A DNA stretch of 41,081 bases. It comes from Gammaproteobacteria bacterium (lineage in GTDB: Bacteria > Pseudomonadota > Gammaproteobacteria > Burkholderiales > Burkholderiaceae_C). Under the pieces are notes generated by a model that was not told where the DNA came from, did not search any database, and was given only the letters and a program-made list of their open reading frames with translations. Location of the stretch: assembly GCA_018820395.1 (NCBI GenBank), contig JAHJOG010000166.1, positions 1 to 41,081 on the forward strand, written 5' to 3'. The position numbers and the translations under genes are program-made. The first letter of the stretch is position 1, and each line of letters opens with the position of its first letter. Of this stretch, positions 1 through 8,938 are shown piece after piece.

Positions 1-273
1 ACCCGTGCCGCGAAGCGGCTCGGGGATGACGCGGAGGCTGGCTGTGTTTCGCGGAGCCTCTTGATCAGGATGTTCGGCAACTTCCTCCTGGAGAAAGGCT
101 TCGAATTCGGAATGGCACCCGAGCTCGAAATCCTCCGCGATCGGAGTATCTTCAACGCTGTCGTGAAATGGTCCGCCATCGGACCAGACCACGCAGCAAT
201 CACCCTCCCCCACTGCGCACACGGCGCCAGGGACGAGGAACGAAATCGACAAGCACGGATGCGACGTGGTCAT
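1..273 (-). CDS. Hypothetical protein, 3' part beyond window edge
   Basis: An open frame starts at an ATG (complement of 271-273) and runs without a stop for 91 codons to the window edge, so only the N-terminal part is visible. It begins MTTSHPCLSISFLVPGAV and contains the stretch CCVVWSDGGPFHDSVEDTP followed by an acidic segment. It lies 24 bases downstream of the ParB-like gene on the same strand, so it is probably cotranscribed with it. I do not recognise a family. The frame and position support a real gene, but the product is unknown and the ORF could be fortuitous. Confidence 0.45.
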   Translation of the reverse strand, partial: MTTSHPCLSISFLVPGAVCAVGEGDCCVVWSDGGPFHDSVEDTPIAEDFELGCHSEFEAFLQEEVAEHPDQEAPRNTASLRVIPEPLRGTG

Positions 274-297
274 GGTGTTCAGTCGGTGTGCTGCTGA

Positions 298-1455
298 TCA
301 GTCTTCGTCGCCCGCGTCGGCGCCGAACGCGTGATCGCCCAGGAAGTCGCTGATGTGTTGGGCCAAGGCAGCGCCATGCCGGGCCGTGAGCCCGAGGCCG
401 ATTTCCAGATCAATCTGGAAGGCACCTGTGGCCAGGAGATTGACCGTGCCGCACGGAAGCACGTCGAGGGAAATCGGCCAAGCCTTAGACGGTCGAAGGG
501 TGACCAATGATCTGGCCTGCGGATCGTCGCGAAGCAAAGGGCGGCTGTTGGAAGCTGGGATCGCTTCAGCATCCACGTCTTCCCTGAGCGGCACCACGGG
601 TCCTTCAGCATCGACGATCATGGTCATTGGATCGACGAGACTTGGTGCTGCCGAGTCATCCGAAGTAACGCTCGCGGCCGACCCCGTCGTGGGTGCGATG
701 GGCGCTGGGGTATGAGCAGGCTTGGTCACATCAGGGCCGGTGTTCCATCCCGTCAGTTGGACCATGACGTCGGCGGAGTCGATCTTGTTAGCCAGCCCGG
801 CTTGCCGCTTGGCCAGTCGCTTGGCAATCGCCAAGACCTTCTTCTCATCGGCCTTGATGGCATCCTTGAGGGGCTTGGCGTACCGGTACTGCAGGTCGTC
901 CTCAGACCCAAAGGCGCCGATCACAATCGGTGGCAGGCTGGCAATAGCAAGCGCATTGCTCACATCGGACGCCGACACACCCAGGGCGCGCGCCATCTCC
1001 GCCTGGCTAACAAAGAGCTTCTTTTGCAGGCACGTTCGATAGAAGCGGCCGGCCTCGAAGGCAGAGAGGGCTTTTCTGCCGCTGTTCGAGAGCGCCATGT
1101 AGCGGGCCATCTCTGTAAACGACATTTCGTCCACGACGATGGCGTTGAATTCAATGCCGAGGTCTTTGCAGATTTCCCAGGATCGGTGACCGTTGACGAG
1201 GACGTCGGCCGTTTCGTCAGACCCGGCGGTCGGGGACTTTCGGAGGACCAAGCCGGGGGTGACGTTCCCGCCAGTGGTCTCGATCGACTCTCGCAGTTCG
1301 ATGTAGGTTTTTTCGGTTTTGTTGGCAGGCGTCCGGCTGGCCAGCTCGGACAGGACGATCGCGTTCGGATCAAGCTGCATGAGCACGCCCACGATGGGCT
1401 TGAGGGTGAGAGAGATGGCCGCTGAATTTTGCGCGCCATTGATTTTCGGGATCAT
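298..1455 (-). CDS. ParB/RepB-like DNA-binding protein
   Basis: A 385-residue protein. Residues about 30-130 resemble the ParB N-terminal (ParB/Srx nuclease-fold) domain, with the ParB-box-like VNGHRSWEICKDLGI. They are followed by a helix-turn-helix segment, VSQAEMARALGVSASDVSNAL, around residues 150-172. After about residue 240 comes a Pro/Ala/Thr/Asp-rich linker and then a C-terminal domain of about 70 residues that I do not recognise. Family members bind centromere-like sites in plasmid or ICE partition, or act as island regulators. No ParA gene is adjacent, so a stand-alone role in an integrative element is as likely as true partition. It follows the AlpA-like gene on the same strand by about 115 bases. 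The ATG has only a weak purine-rich leader. Confidence 0.8.
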   Translation of the reverse strand: MIPKINGAQNSAAISLTLKPIVGVLMQLDPNAIVLSELASRTPANKTEKTYIELRESIETTGGNVTPGLVLRKSPTAGSDETADVLVNGHRSWEICKDLGIEFNAIVVDEMSFTEMARYMALSNSGRKALSAFEAGRFYRTCLQKKLFVSQAEMARALGVSASDVSNALAIASLPPIVIGAFGSEDDLQYRYAKPLKDAIKADEKKVLAIAKRLAKRQAGLANKIDSADVMVQLTGWNTGPDVTKPAHTPAPIAPTTGSAASVTSDDSAAPSLVDPMTMIVDAEGPVVPLREDVDAEAIPASNSRPLLRDDPQARSLVTLRPSKAWPISLDVLPCGTVNLLATGAFQIDLEIGLGLTARHGAALAQHISDFLGDHAFGADAGDED

Positions 1456-1537
1456 GACTTACTTTCTTGTCTTGTTTTAAAAGAACCACGCACCATTCAG
1501 GCGCGCAGCGGCTTCTCCTGGGCAATAAGGAGAATTG

Positions 1538-1557
1538 AAGCGGGGCGTGTCCCGCTT
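1538..1557. terminator. Hairpin between alpA-like and parB-like genes
   Basis: AAGCGGG and CCCGCTT form a perfect 7-bp stem around a 6-base loop, just 3' of the AlpA-like stop codon. There is no run of T on the minus-strand 3' side, so on that strand it is at best a weak terminator or an attenuator ahead of the ParB-like gene. Confidence 0.45.
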
Positions 1558-1570
1558 TAAAAAGGGCTTG

Positions 1571-1954
1571 TTACCGGGCTGCCACCAGGCAGGCAATCAG
1601 TTGTCGGATTTCGTCCCTGGTTTTGCGTTGAATCCAAGCGTGTTGCACCGCCACGACCTCGGCGTGAATGAACCGCACGCGCGTGCCGACATGGATTTGG
1701 GGTGGGAAGCTTTTGTCCCGGAGGCGCAAATAGATGTAGCTTTTTTGGAAGCCTGTCATCCAGACCACCTCAGTCATCCGCAAGAGGCGGACAGGCGCAA
1801 GCAGGGAGGATGGCCCGACCTCGCCCGCTTTGGGATGAATGGCCATGGGGCGTTCAAGCCGTGACCGGCTCGCAGGGGCAGCCGCAAAGGCTGTGGGGCG
1901 TCGCTTTCGCGGGGGCGGGTTGTGTGAACCCGGGGTTTCAGTTAGTGTTGGCAT
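1571..1954 (-). CDS. AlpA family phage/island regulatory protein
   Basis: A 127-residue protein. Its C-terminal half (LLRMTEVVWMTGFQKSYIYL, then FPPQIHVGTRVRFIHAEVVAV) is the AlpA/excisionase-like winged helix: residues 'L-x-x-x-EV...TG...S.IY...' place the recognition helix, and 'FPP...G.R.V.F' forms the wing. AlpA proteins activate excision genes of prophages and integrative elements. The N-terminal 50 residues are Arg/Pro-rich and unusual in length. I chose the ATG at 1954 because AAGGA lies 8 bases upstream; a TTG two codons earlier is less likely. It is the first gene of a minus-strand group leading into the ParB-like gene, a typical island arrangement. Confidence 0.8.
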   Translation of the reverse strand: MPTLTETPGSHNPPPRKRRPTAFAAAPASRSRLERPMAIHPKAGEVGPSSLLAPVRLLRMTEVVWMTGFQKSYIYLRLRDKSFPPQIHVGTRVRFIHAEVVAVQHAWIQRKTRDEIRQLIACLVAAR

Positions 1955-2579
1955 CGTCAAATCCTTCTCGACAGGTTGATACCCAGATCAGGCTGTGGGG
2001 CTGTCTACGTCAGCAAAACAGATGAACAGCGGGTCAGTTTTTTCTGGGCGCTTCTTGCAGCTTCGGTGAGCCCCACTTCAAAGCCATTTGGCTTTTGGGT
2101 GGAGCTTTTCCGTTCCGCAAACAAAATATATAACGGCCAACCAGCCAATCTTGTTGGAAAAGCCGGTTTGAAAAGTTTTTCAGAGCCGATTTTTTTCCGT
2201 TTTGGAAAATCGGCACTTATTTCAACGACAAAAGCTCCAAGTCGATTTTTGCCTGAATTTTTTGTGGTAAAGCGCGGCGTAGCCGCCGGATTTGCCGGAC
2301 GGCTAGCTGTACCGGCAGTATTGGAATTTCCAATCCGGCATTCCGTTTTTGCAGTGCAGCGGACCATGCTCTGACCGCCGAGAGGAGGTCATCACCCCAG
2401 GACGAAGTGACGAGAGAAAGAATCAGGAAGAAAACAGGGGGGGGGTTGGGGACTGCAGCGAGCTTTCCCTCTCAGTAGAACCCGAATACCCGGACGATGG
2501 CTTCAGCGTCCGGTCTGGTAAAGGTTGGCGCGAGTGAACTCTGCAGGGCTCTTTAAGTCGCGTCAACTTCCGAAAAAAT
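1955..2579. other. A/T-richer intergenic region of about 620 bases
   Basis: No convincing gene on either strand; ORFs here have unnatural composition. Composition shifts to A/T-rich around 2030-2270, unlike its neighbours. The region holds the inverted repeat at 2185-2214, a small palindrome ATTGGA-ATT-TCCAAT near 2320, and a G9 run at 2437-2445. It is the upstream region of the AlpA-like gene and could hold regulatory or origin-like sites, but this is not shown. Confidence 0.5.
2185..2214. repeat. 9-bp inverted repeat
   Basis: GCCGATTTT and AAAATCGGC are perfect inverted arms separated by 12 bases of T-rich sequence. This could be a hairpin or a protein-binding site upstream of the AlpA-like gene. 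Confidence 0.5.
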
Positions 2580-2934
2580 TTATTTGATTTCGAAGTCGCT
2601 GATGGATTTACGGGCGGCTAGGGCCGCGGTGACCCAGCGCGGTTTGCGGCCACGGCTGCCGGACCATTCTTCGCCCGCAAGGCTGCGGTAACCCGCTGCG
2701 GCCTTTTGGGGCGACTTCGCAGTGGTGGTCGATCTCTTTGACGTCTTTGCCGCTGCGCCCAACTTCAGATCGGCGACGGTCAGGCCGTACTCCAAGATTT
2801 TTTGCGCGAAGCTCGTCGATCAAGCCAGCACGTTCATGGTTTCGGATTTCTTCGCCTTGCTTTCGAAGTTCTGCCGCTTTTGCTTCGAGCTGGGGCGATC
2901 TGGGCATCGAGGTCGGTCAGGGACCTGTGGCCAT
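2580..2934 (-). pseudogene. H-NS family nucleoid protein, frameshifted
   Basis: Reading across frames gives a full H-NS-type protein of about 118 residues. It has an N-terminal coiled-coil part (LTDLDAQIA, then QLEAKAAELRKQGEEI, then GLIDELRAK), the linker EYGLTVADL, and the C-terminal DNA-binding motif YRSLAGEEWSGSRGRKPRW ending SDFEIK. The start is the ATG at 2934 with AAGGA 6 bases upstream. To read through, two extra bases near 2924-2925, one in a four-base run (2892-2895) and one in a six-base A/T run (2798-2803) must be ignored. All three disruptions act as insertions and two fall in homopolymers, so sequencing error and genuine decay are both possible. Such xenogeneic silencers are common on mobile elements. 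Confidence 0.75.
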
Positions 2935-3290
2935 CAAGGTCCTTCGGTAAAAGACGGACCTTACTTCAAGTTGAAGAGATTTGCTGTTTTCGCAAACTGG
3001 CTTGGAAGGGGCTAAGGGCGCCATCTGCTATTTAAGAGGGGGAAAACTGATGTTTCTTGACCTTGTCGCGAGATTTGAAGGTGGTGGTGTGCCAGAATTC
3101 AGGGGTCAGTCCAATGGCCTCACGATGTGGGTCGTCGGTTGGCAGCCGCGCTTTAGCGCCGCTATTTCAAGTGCCTACCTGCAGGTGCAATTTTCTCAAG
3201 CAGGTCATCCGCTCACGCGGGTCATTGCGGTGAATTCAAGGTTTCGGCGGGTGCCGTGGCCGGTTCACGCCTGCTTAAGAGAAAAGCACC
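2935..3290. other. Intergenic region with leader of first paralogue
   Basis: No gene seen. It is the divergent upstream region of the H-NS remnant and of the gene at 3291. The part from about 3165 to 3290 resembles the leader of the second paralogue (about 3950-4087), including a hairpin at the equivalent position. Confidence 0.5.
3209..3220 (+). promoter_or_regulatory. Leader hairpin of paralogue 1
   Basis: CCGC-TCAC-GCGG forms a 4-bp stem about 70 bases before the ATG at 3291. The second paralogue has a hairpin in the same place with a different stem sequence, so base pairing rather than sequence appears to be kept. The role is unknown; an attenuator, a protein site or a translation control element are possible. 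Confidence 0.4.
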
Positions 3291-3812
3291 ATGAGAAAAC
3301 TCACCCGTCAACGCGAGCAAATCGGCTTGACCATCGAGACCGCATTCCGGCGATGGCTGTCCCATACCGATAAATGGGATCTTGTGGAAGCCGCCATTCA
3401 CCAACGCGTAGGCGTCACGCTCTATTGGAGTTTGGAAGGAGGGGACGGCAGCCTGAACGAGGTGGAGGCCGGAATTGTTTTGACGTGCGGTTCGCCGCAC
3501 GAGCCTGACGACGCCGACCGTGACATCCCAGGATTCGCTGGCTACCTGCCGCTCGTTCCGCTGATTCGCCTGGCTCACCGCGAGTCGGACATCACGCAAA
3601 TCCTTCGAGAGTGGAATGTCGAGCTGCCTTTTGAAGAAGCGGACCCTTGGAGGACGCGGCTGGACCGGTTCGAGGATTTCATGCTGGAAACGCCTGAACT
3701 CATTCCATGGGCGCGAGCATCGTTGGACGCGCGGTTCACCGCCGACGTGTATGACGAATTCGTTGCCCTTGGCGAGGCGTGGATCGAAAGCAAGCAGGCA
3801 AGGTTCGATTAG
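3291..3812 (+). CDS. Unknown protein, paralogue 1 of tandem pair
   Basis: A 173-residue acidic soluble protein with no signal peptide or membrane segment. I do not recognise the family. It shares with the next gene the core FAGYLPLVPL...DIxxxLxxWxVELP (about residues 83-115) and a C-terminal RFEDFMLETPELIP...DEFVALGEAWIESKQ (about 125-168). The ATG is preceded by AAGAG about 10 bases away. Gene and leader look like one copy of a tandem duplication of about 0.7 kb. It sits between an H-NS remnant and an RloC-like gene in accessory DNA, so an island-borne role such as immunity, anti-restriction or a toxin-antitoxin component is conceivable, but nothing in the sequence shows it. Confidence 0.75.
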   Translation: MRKLTRQREQIGLTIETAFRRWLSHTDKWDLVEAAIHQRVGVTLYWSLEGGDGSLNEVEAGIVLTCGSPHEPDDADRDIPGFAGYLPLVPLIRLAHRESDITQILREWNVELPFEEADPWRTRLDRFEDFMLETPELIPWARASLDARFTADVYDEFVALGEAWIESKQARFD

Positions 3813-4000
3813 CGGCGCGGGTAGTTGAAAAGGGCAAGGGGAAGTCACTGTGTGCTGGCCCCTTGCTGTCCTTGGATGCCAGCGTCTGAGTCGTGTCAAC
3901 CAAACGGTAAGGTCGGCGTTTGGTAGTGAGCGGTGCCCTTGTGCATCGCTTTTTCATAGTGCTTGCTCCAGTTCAAGCGCGCTTTTTTTCAAGTTGGGAA

Positions 4001-4016
4001 CCTGCTCTCGTGCAGG
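4001..4016 (+). promoter_or_regulatory. Leader hairpin of paralogue 2
   Basis: CCTGC and GCAGG pair around a 6-base loop about 70 bases before the ATG at 4088, the same distance as the hairpin before paralogue 1. The flanks also match in part (GTTTCG.CGG, then TCACGCC). Confidence 0.4.
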
Positions 4017-4087
4017 TGCGTATCGTGAGTTTTTGAAGTTTCGACGGTCGTCGAAGCTGGCTCACGCCCGGCTAAAAAGGAAGCAGC

Positions 4088-4642
<555 letters not shown>

Positions 4643-4658
4643 GCTGCGACCAAGTGAG

Positions 4659-4686
4659 GCCATGGAGTTTTTGAAAACTCCATGGC
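4659..4686. terminator. 12-bp perfect hairpin after paralogue 2
   Basis: GCCATGGAGTTT and AAACTCCATGGC form a perfect 12-bp stem around a 4-base loop (TTGA), 16 bases after the stop at 4642. There is no clear U-tract, but the position fits a transcription terminator or mRNA 3' end stabiliser. Confidence 0.6.
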
Positions 4687-5143
4687 TCCGCGCCAGGCCA
4701 GATTGACGTTCGGCATGTTTGATTCGGCGGCCCGCTATGTTTGGGGAGATCCTCCAGGTGCCCCACATGGAGCGACCATGAGGGCCTTTGGTTCAGGTGC
4801 GACCAGGACAGCGCATTCAGCTCGTCAGGCAGGTAGCCCAAGGTCCAACTTTACGCAATGGCCGGGCTCGGCTTGCCGACGACGGCTATGCAGGGCGGGA
4901 GCGGTCGGTCGAGCGTGGATGCCAATGTCACGGTCTCGGCGCCAATGCGGTCACTGAGAACCCTGATCTATTGAGGCGCCATGTCCGGCTACGATGCATA
5001 CGTGAAGCTTCCGCTTGCCGCGCACTCTTTCCCGCGCGCCACGGGTTCAAGCCGCGGGACAGCCGGCCATTCGGGGCGCGGAGCGCTGCATCTAGCTTTA
5101 GGGCGGCAGTTTCGGCCGGCCTCGATTCGAATTAGGAGGGGCG
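4687..5143. other. Intergenic region before the RloC-like gene
   Basis: No supported gene in about 450 bases. The end holds a strong ribosome binding site, AGGAGG, just before the ATG at 5144. The promoter of the RloC-like gene should lie here, but I cannot point to a clear -35/-10 pair. Confidence 0.45.
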
Positions 5144-7393
5144 ATGCTCAAGGGGATCAAGAAGATCAAGGGGCTCGGCGTGTATGGGGACTACGCACCG
5201 CCGGCGGGGCTGGCCGAGTTCGGAATCAAGAATTTGATTTACGGCTGGAACTACTCGGGTAAAACGACGCTCTCCCGCTTGTTTGCCCACCTCGAGCGTG
5301 GCGACTTCGACCCTGACATCGCCGGCTACAACTTCGCTTTCGATACCGACACCGGCAGTGTGACGGAAGGAAACGCGAACACCTGCGGCCACCTCGTGCG
5401 CGTCTTTAACACCGACTTCGTCCACGCCAATTTGAACTTCACCGGGTCCCCCAGCCGGCCGATCTTGCTCTTGGGCGCCGAGTCGGAGGAGATTCAAAAG
5501 GAGATCGCCCGGCTTGCCGCGATGCGCGGGCGAGTAATCCAAGGCGTGGCGAACCAGCAGAAGGCCGCGAGTGCCGAGGTCGACGCTCTGGCCGACGCGA
5601 AGAAGACGACCGCGGCGGGCACCAAGACCGTGCTCTCGTTGACCGAGATCTACACGGCGACGCAGATGGAGAAGGACCTCCAGACGGTGAGCCTGGGTTT
5701 TGAGCAATACAAGCTGACCCCCGAGCAGCTCGAGGCCGACACAAAGCTCGCCAGGACATCGAACCAGGATGCGCTCCCGCCAGTGCCCAAGGTCAACGCG
5801 AAGTCGCAGCTCGCGCAGCTTTGGGCGGAGGCGGGCCCGCTGCTGGCCAAGACGCCCGATGTCGCCAATGCAATCCAACATCTGACTGAGAGTCCGCCGA
5901 TCGCGAATTGGGTCGAGCGCGGCCTCGAATTGCACGCTCACAAGGAGAATTGCGAATTCTGCGGCAACAAGCTCGCGGCCGAGAGGCTCGACGCTCTCAT
6001 GGCCCACTTCTCAAAGGCGCAGGCCGACTTCAAGTCCGAGCTGCAGGGCTTCCTGGGCAAAGTATCGGCTGCGCGGGTCGGATTCGCCAAGTTCAATCCG
6101 CTGCAGATCTCCGGGCAATTTAGGGAGAAGTTCGTCGTGGCCAACGACGCGATGCAGGCAGCGGCCCACGCGCACGACGGGGTGGTGGCGATGCTCGCCG
6201 CCGAGGTCGAGGCGAAGATTGGAAGTCCCCTCTTGTCGCGGACGATGCCAGCGATGCCCGAAGGCGCCGTGGACTCGTGGATCCAAGCCGGTGTCGACAT
6301 CGACGCGGTCATAGCCGAGCACAACCAGATCGCCGACCACTTCAAGGTCGAGAAGGCCAACGCGATCAAGCGGGCCAAGTGGCACTATGCCTTGGAGTTT
6401 GCCCAGGAGCATGAGATCGACGAAAGGGCCAAGAAGCAAACGATCTGGAAGGCCCGCGTCCAAAAACTCAACGCGCTCGGCGAGACCATCGACAAGGCGA
6501 AGTTAGAGCTTGAGGCGCAGATCAGCCAGGCGCAGAAAGGCCGCGAGGAGATCAATCGCCGGATAGAGACGCTCTTGGGCTCCGACAGCGTGCAAATCGC
6601 CGTGACCAAGGTCGGCGGCGAAGACCGCTTCAAGCTTGTGCGTCGCGACGGCTCGACCGCCAAGCACTTGAGCGAGGGCGAGAAGACCGCGATCGCGTTC
6701 GCGTTCTTCCTTACGAAGCTTCAAGAAATCAAGGAATTCGACAAGGCCATCGTCTTCATTGACGATCCGATTTCGAGCCTGGACAGCAACCACATCTTCC
6801 AGGTCAACGCCATCATCAAGGATGTCTTCTTCGAGCAGATCGCGGGCAGCGACGAGTGGAAGTCGAAGTGTCGGCAGGTCTTTCTCTCCACCCACAACTT
6901 CGAGTTTTTCAGCCTCCTGCGTGAGATCGGCCCCAAGGGCAAGAACAAGGTTCGCAACTACCTCGTGAAGCGCGTCTCGCCCGCGGCGTCGACCTTCATG
7001 AACATGCCGGACTCTTTGGCGAAGTATTCGTCGGAATACCACTTCCTCTTCTCGGTCCTCGACGAGTTCCAAAAGGCGCCAGACAAGACGGACCTCAAGG
7101 TGCTCATGCAGATCCCCAACGCCGTGCGCCGCTTCGTAGAGCTCTACACCTATTCGAAGTACCCGGATGGCATCAAGGGGAGCGTCGACGCTCGCGCAGA
7201 CCGGCTTTTTGGCGCTGAGAAGTCAAAGAGGATCTTGAAAGTCCTCCACCATTTCAGCCACGGCAACAACATCGAGCGCATCGCCACGAACACGGACCTG
7301 ATGTGCGACATCGAGGCGGCCGTTCAGGAGGTGGTCGACTGGATTGAGAAAGAGGATCCTATGCACCTCGAAGCGCTGCGCGCATCGCTCTAA
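5144..7393 (+). CDS. AAA_13 (RloC/PrrC-like) ATPase, candidate tRNA anticodon nuclease
   Basis: A 749-residue SMC/ABC-type ATPase. Walker A is GWNYSGKTT (about 34-42), a coiled-coil middle contains CEFCG (Cys270/Cys273, zinc-hook-like), the ABC signature is LSEGEK (509-514), Walker B is IVFIDDPISSLD (Asp540/Asp541), and the H-loop is STHNFEFF (His584). This layout is that of AAA_13 proteins such as RloC, a stress/phage-responsive anticodon nuclease with a zinc hook. The C-terminal part has R662-xxx-E666 and then HHFSHGNN (His702-706), which could match the Arg-xxx-Glu...His nuclease triad of PrrC/RloC, although SHG is also general in the family. Length fits RloC. It has a strong AGGAGG site and stands alone, with no hsd genes next to it. 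The ATPase call is firm; the nuclease assignment is tentative. Confidence 0.8.
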   Translation: MLKGIKKIKGLGVYGDYAPPAGLAEFGIKNLIYGWNYSGKTTLSRLFAHLERGDFDPDIAGYNFAFDTDTGSVTEGNANTCGHLVRVFNTDFVHANLNFTGSPSRPILLLGAESEEIQKEIARLAAMRGRVIQGVANQQKAASAEVDALADAKKTTAAGTKTVLSLTEIYTATQMEKDLQTVSLGFEQYKLTPEQLEADTKLARTSNQDALPPVPKVNAKSQLAQLWAEAGPLLAKTPDVANAIQHLTESPPIANWVERGLELHAHKENCEFCGNKLAAERLDALMAHFSKAQADFKSELQGFLGKVSAARVGFAKFNPLQISGQFREKFVVANDAMQAAAHAHDGVVAMLAAEVEAKIGSPLLSRTMPAMPEGAVDSWIQAGVDIDAVIAEHNQIADHFKVEKANAIKRAKWHYALEFAQEHEIDERAKKQTIWKARVQKLNALGETIDKAKLELEAQISQAQKGREEINRRIETLLGSDSVQIAVTKVGGEDRFKLVRRDGSTAKHLSEGEKTAIAFAFFLTKLQEIKEFDKAIVFIDDPISSLDSNHIFQVNAIIKDVFFEQIAGSDEWKSKCRQVFLSTHNFEFFSLLREIGPKGKNKVRNYLVKRVSPAASTFMNMPDSLAKYSSEYHFLFSVLDEFQKAPDKTDLKVLMQIPNAVRRFVELYTYSKYPDGIKGSVDARADRLFGAEKSKRILKVLHHFSHGNNIERIATNTDLMCDIEAAVQEVVDWIEKEDPMHLEALRASL

Positions 7394-7888
7394 GGCTACG
7401 CCCGCCACCTTCTACAAGCGACCGTCCTGCGCACCACGTCGCGGGGTAGTGCCGCCCGCGGCCAGTGCGATGGCAACTCTTTCGCGTGGGCGGCGGAGGT
7501 GCCCCACGACCGCATGCCGGTTTGCTCGGGCGCTGACCCGATCCCGAGTCTTGTCCCGATGGTCTATCCGCTTCCGGCCAATCGGGGGTCTGTCTCCGCG
7601 TACGTCGGCGAATGACAGGTATCGGCGGCCGCCGTCATCGGGGCGGCCCAGCGCAGCCGTCCGCCCCCAGTCTGAAGCGGTCGTCGATGCAAACCAGCAT
7701 CGCAGCGGTTGCGGTCGTGCGTCCAATGACGGCGGCCGGTTTTCACCGGCAAGAAGCGGTCACTCTGCGGTGCGTCCCAGCGAAGCCGAGCGATAGGGAC
7801 CAAAATCAGGCCCAAGGCGGGTTTCGATCTTGTGACGGTGCTATCCGTCGCCGCCTTGCTAGATTCGGGCGCGAAACGCCTTGCCCTC
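7394..7888. other. Intergenic region with degenerate dispersed-repeat sequence
   Basis: No gene is supported in this roughly 490-base stretch. From about 7612 it carries AATGACAGGTATCG and related words (also CAGTCTGAAGCGG) that recur near 16096 and 29551. This suggests remnants of one old dispersed element family. The LysR promoter should lie near the right end. Confidence 0.45.
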
Positions 7889-8839
7889 ATGAACATTTCA
7901 CTGCGCCAACTCCGCTATTTCATTGAGGTTGCGCAAAGCCGCAGCTTCTCGCGCGCCTCGGAGCACCTGTCCATTGCGCAGCCAGCGCTCAGCCAGAACA
8001 TCGCGGCGCTGGAGGACGACTTGGGGGTGAAACTGTTCAAACGTCACGCGCGTGGCGTGGACCTGTCGCCGGCCGGCCAACGGCTGCTCGAGCGCGCAGG
8101 CGACATCCTTGCCGGCGTCGATTCGCTCAAGAGCCTGATGCAAGGGCGCGAAGCGGCGCCTTCGGGCACGGTGCGCCTGTCCATCGCCGGTTCGGTGGCC
8201 GGCGTCATCGTGGCGCCGCTGTTGAGCGCCGTGGCGCAGGACTTCCCCGAGGTCCACTTGACGGTGATCGAAGGACTCTCTTTCGAATCGCGGGCGTTGG
8301 TTGAATCGGGTCAAGCGCATCTAGCGGTGATGCCGAGCCCTTCGGAGCTTCAGGGCATGGAAGCGTTGCCCCTGTTCGAGGAGTGCTTCATGGTCTTCGG
8401 CGCACCGGCCATGATGCGGCGTCGTCCCAAGGTCATGTCTTTTGCCCAAGTTGCCGGGTTGGCGCTGGCCGAACCCGACGGCGCGCACGATCTGCGCAAG
8501 ATCATCGAGCGCGCTGCCAATCGGATCAACGTGCGGCTCAATGTGCGCTACGAACTCAACAGCCCGCAGATGCTCAGCGCCGTGGTGCGCGAAGGTCTGG
8601 CCTACGCGATCATGCCGCCGAGTGCCTGCCATGACGCCGTGGCTTCCGGCGCCATCGTCGGCCGCCCCATTACGGAGCCGGAGCTGAGTCGCGTGCAAGC
8701 GGTCGTCTGGCCGCGCGATAGGCCCCTGACGGCTGCGGCCGAGGCCATCCGCGACACGCTAATGGCAATCGTCGCCAAGCTGGTCGCCGACGGGCAGCTG
8801 CATGGCCGCACCCTCGCGCCGAGCTATAAGAAAAAATGA
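7889..8839 (+). CDS. LysR family transcriptional regulator (sulfatase operon)
   Basis: A 316-residue LysR-type regulator. The N-terminal winged helix, LRQLRYFIEVAQSRSFSRAS...AQPALSQNIAALEDDLGVKLF, spans residues about 4-55. A helical linker and a periplasmic-binding-protein-like effector domain follow (about 90-300). I placed the start at the ATG of MNISLRQLRYF rather than 19 codons upstream, which matches the family's usual start. It lies about 100 bases upstream of the sulfatase on the same strand, so it is probably the local activator; LysR proteins normally answer to a substrate or intermediate of the operon they flank. Effector unknown. Confidence 0.88.
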   Translation: MNISLRQLRYFIEVAQSRSFSRASEHLSIAQPALSQNIAALEDDLGVKLFKRHARGVDLSPAGQRLLERAGDILAGVDSLKSLMQGREAAPSGTVRLSIAGSVAGVIVAPLLSAVAQDFPEVHLTVIEGLSFESRALVESGQAHLAVMPSPSELQGMEALPLFEECFMVFGAPAMMRRRPKVMSFAQVAGLALAEPDGAHDLRKIIERAANRINVRLNVRYELNSPQMLSAVVREGLAYAIMPPSACHDAVASGAIVGRPITEPELSRVQAVVWPRDRPLTAAAEAIRDTLMAIVAKLVADGQLHGRTLAPSYKKK

Positions 8840-8938
8840 ACCCAGTCCAGTCCGAGACGGTATTGGATTTGGCACGCTGAACGGTTCAAAGTTGCTCCAC
8901 GTGGCGCCTTCAGACGCCCGCGATGAAGGAGACAAGCG

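Noticed and set aside
2005..2374. ORFs of 120-132 codons in the A/T-rich gap on both strands
   Set aside because: Overlapping open frames on both strands arise from composition; neither shows a domain or a ribosome site.
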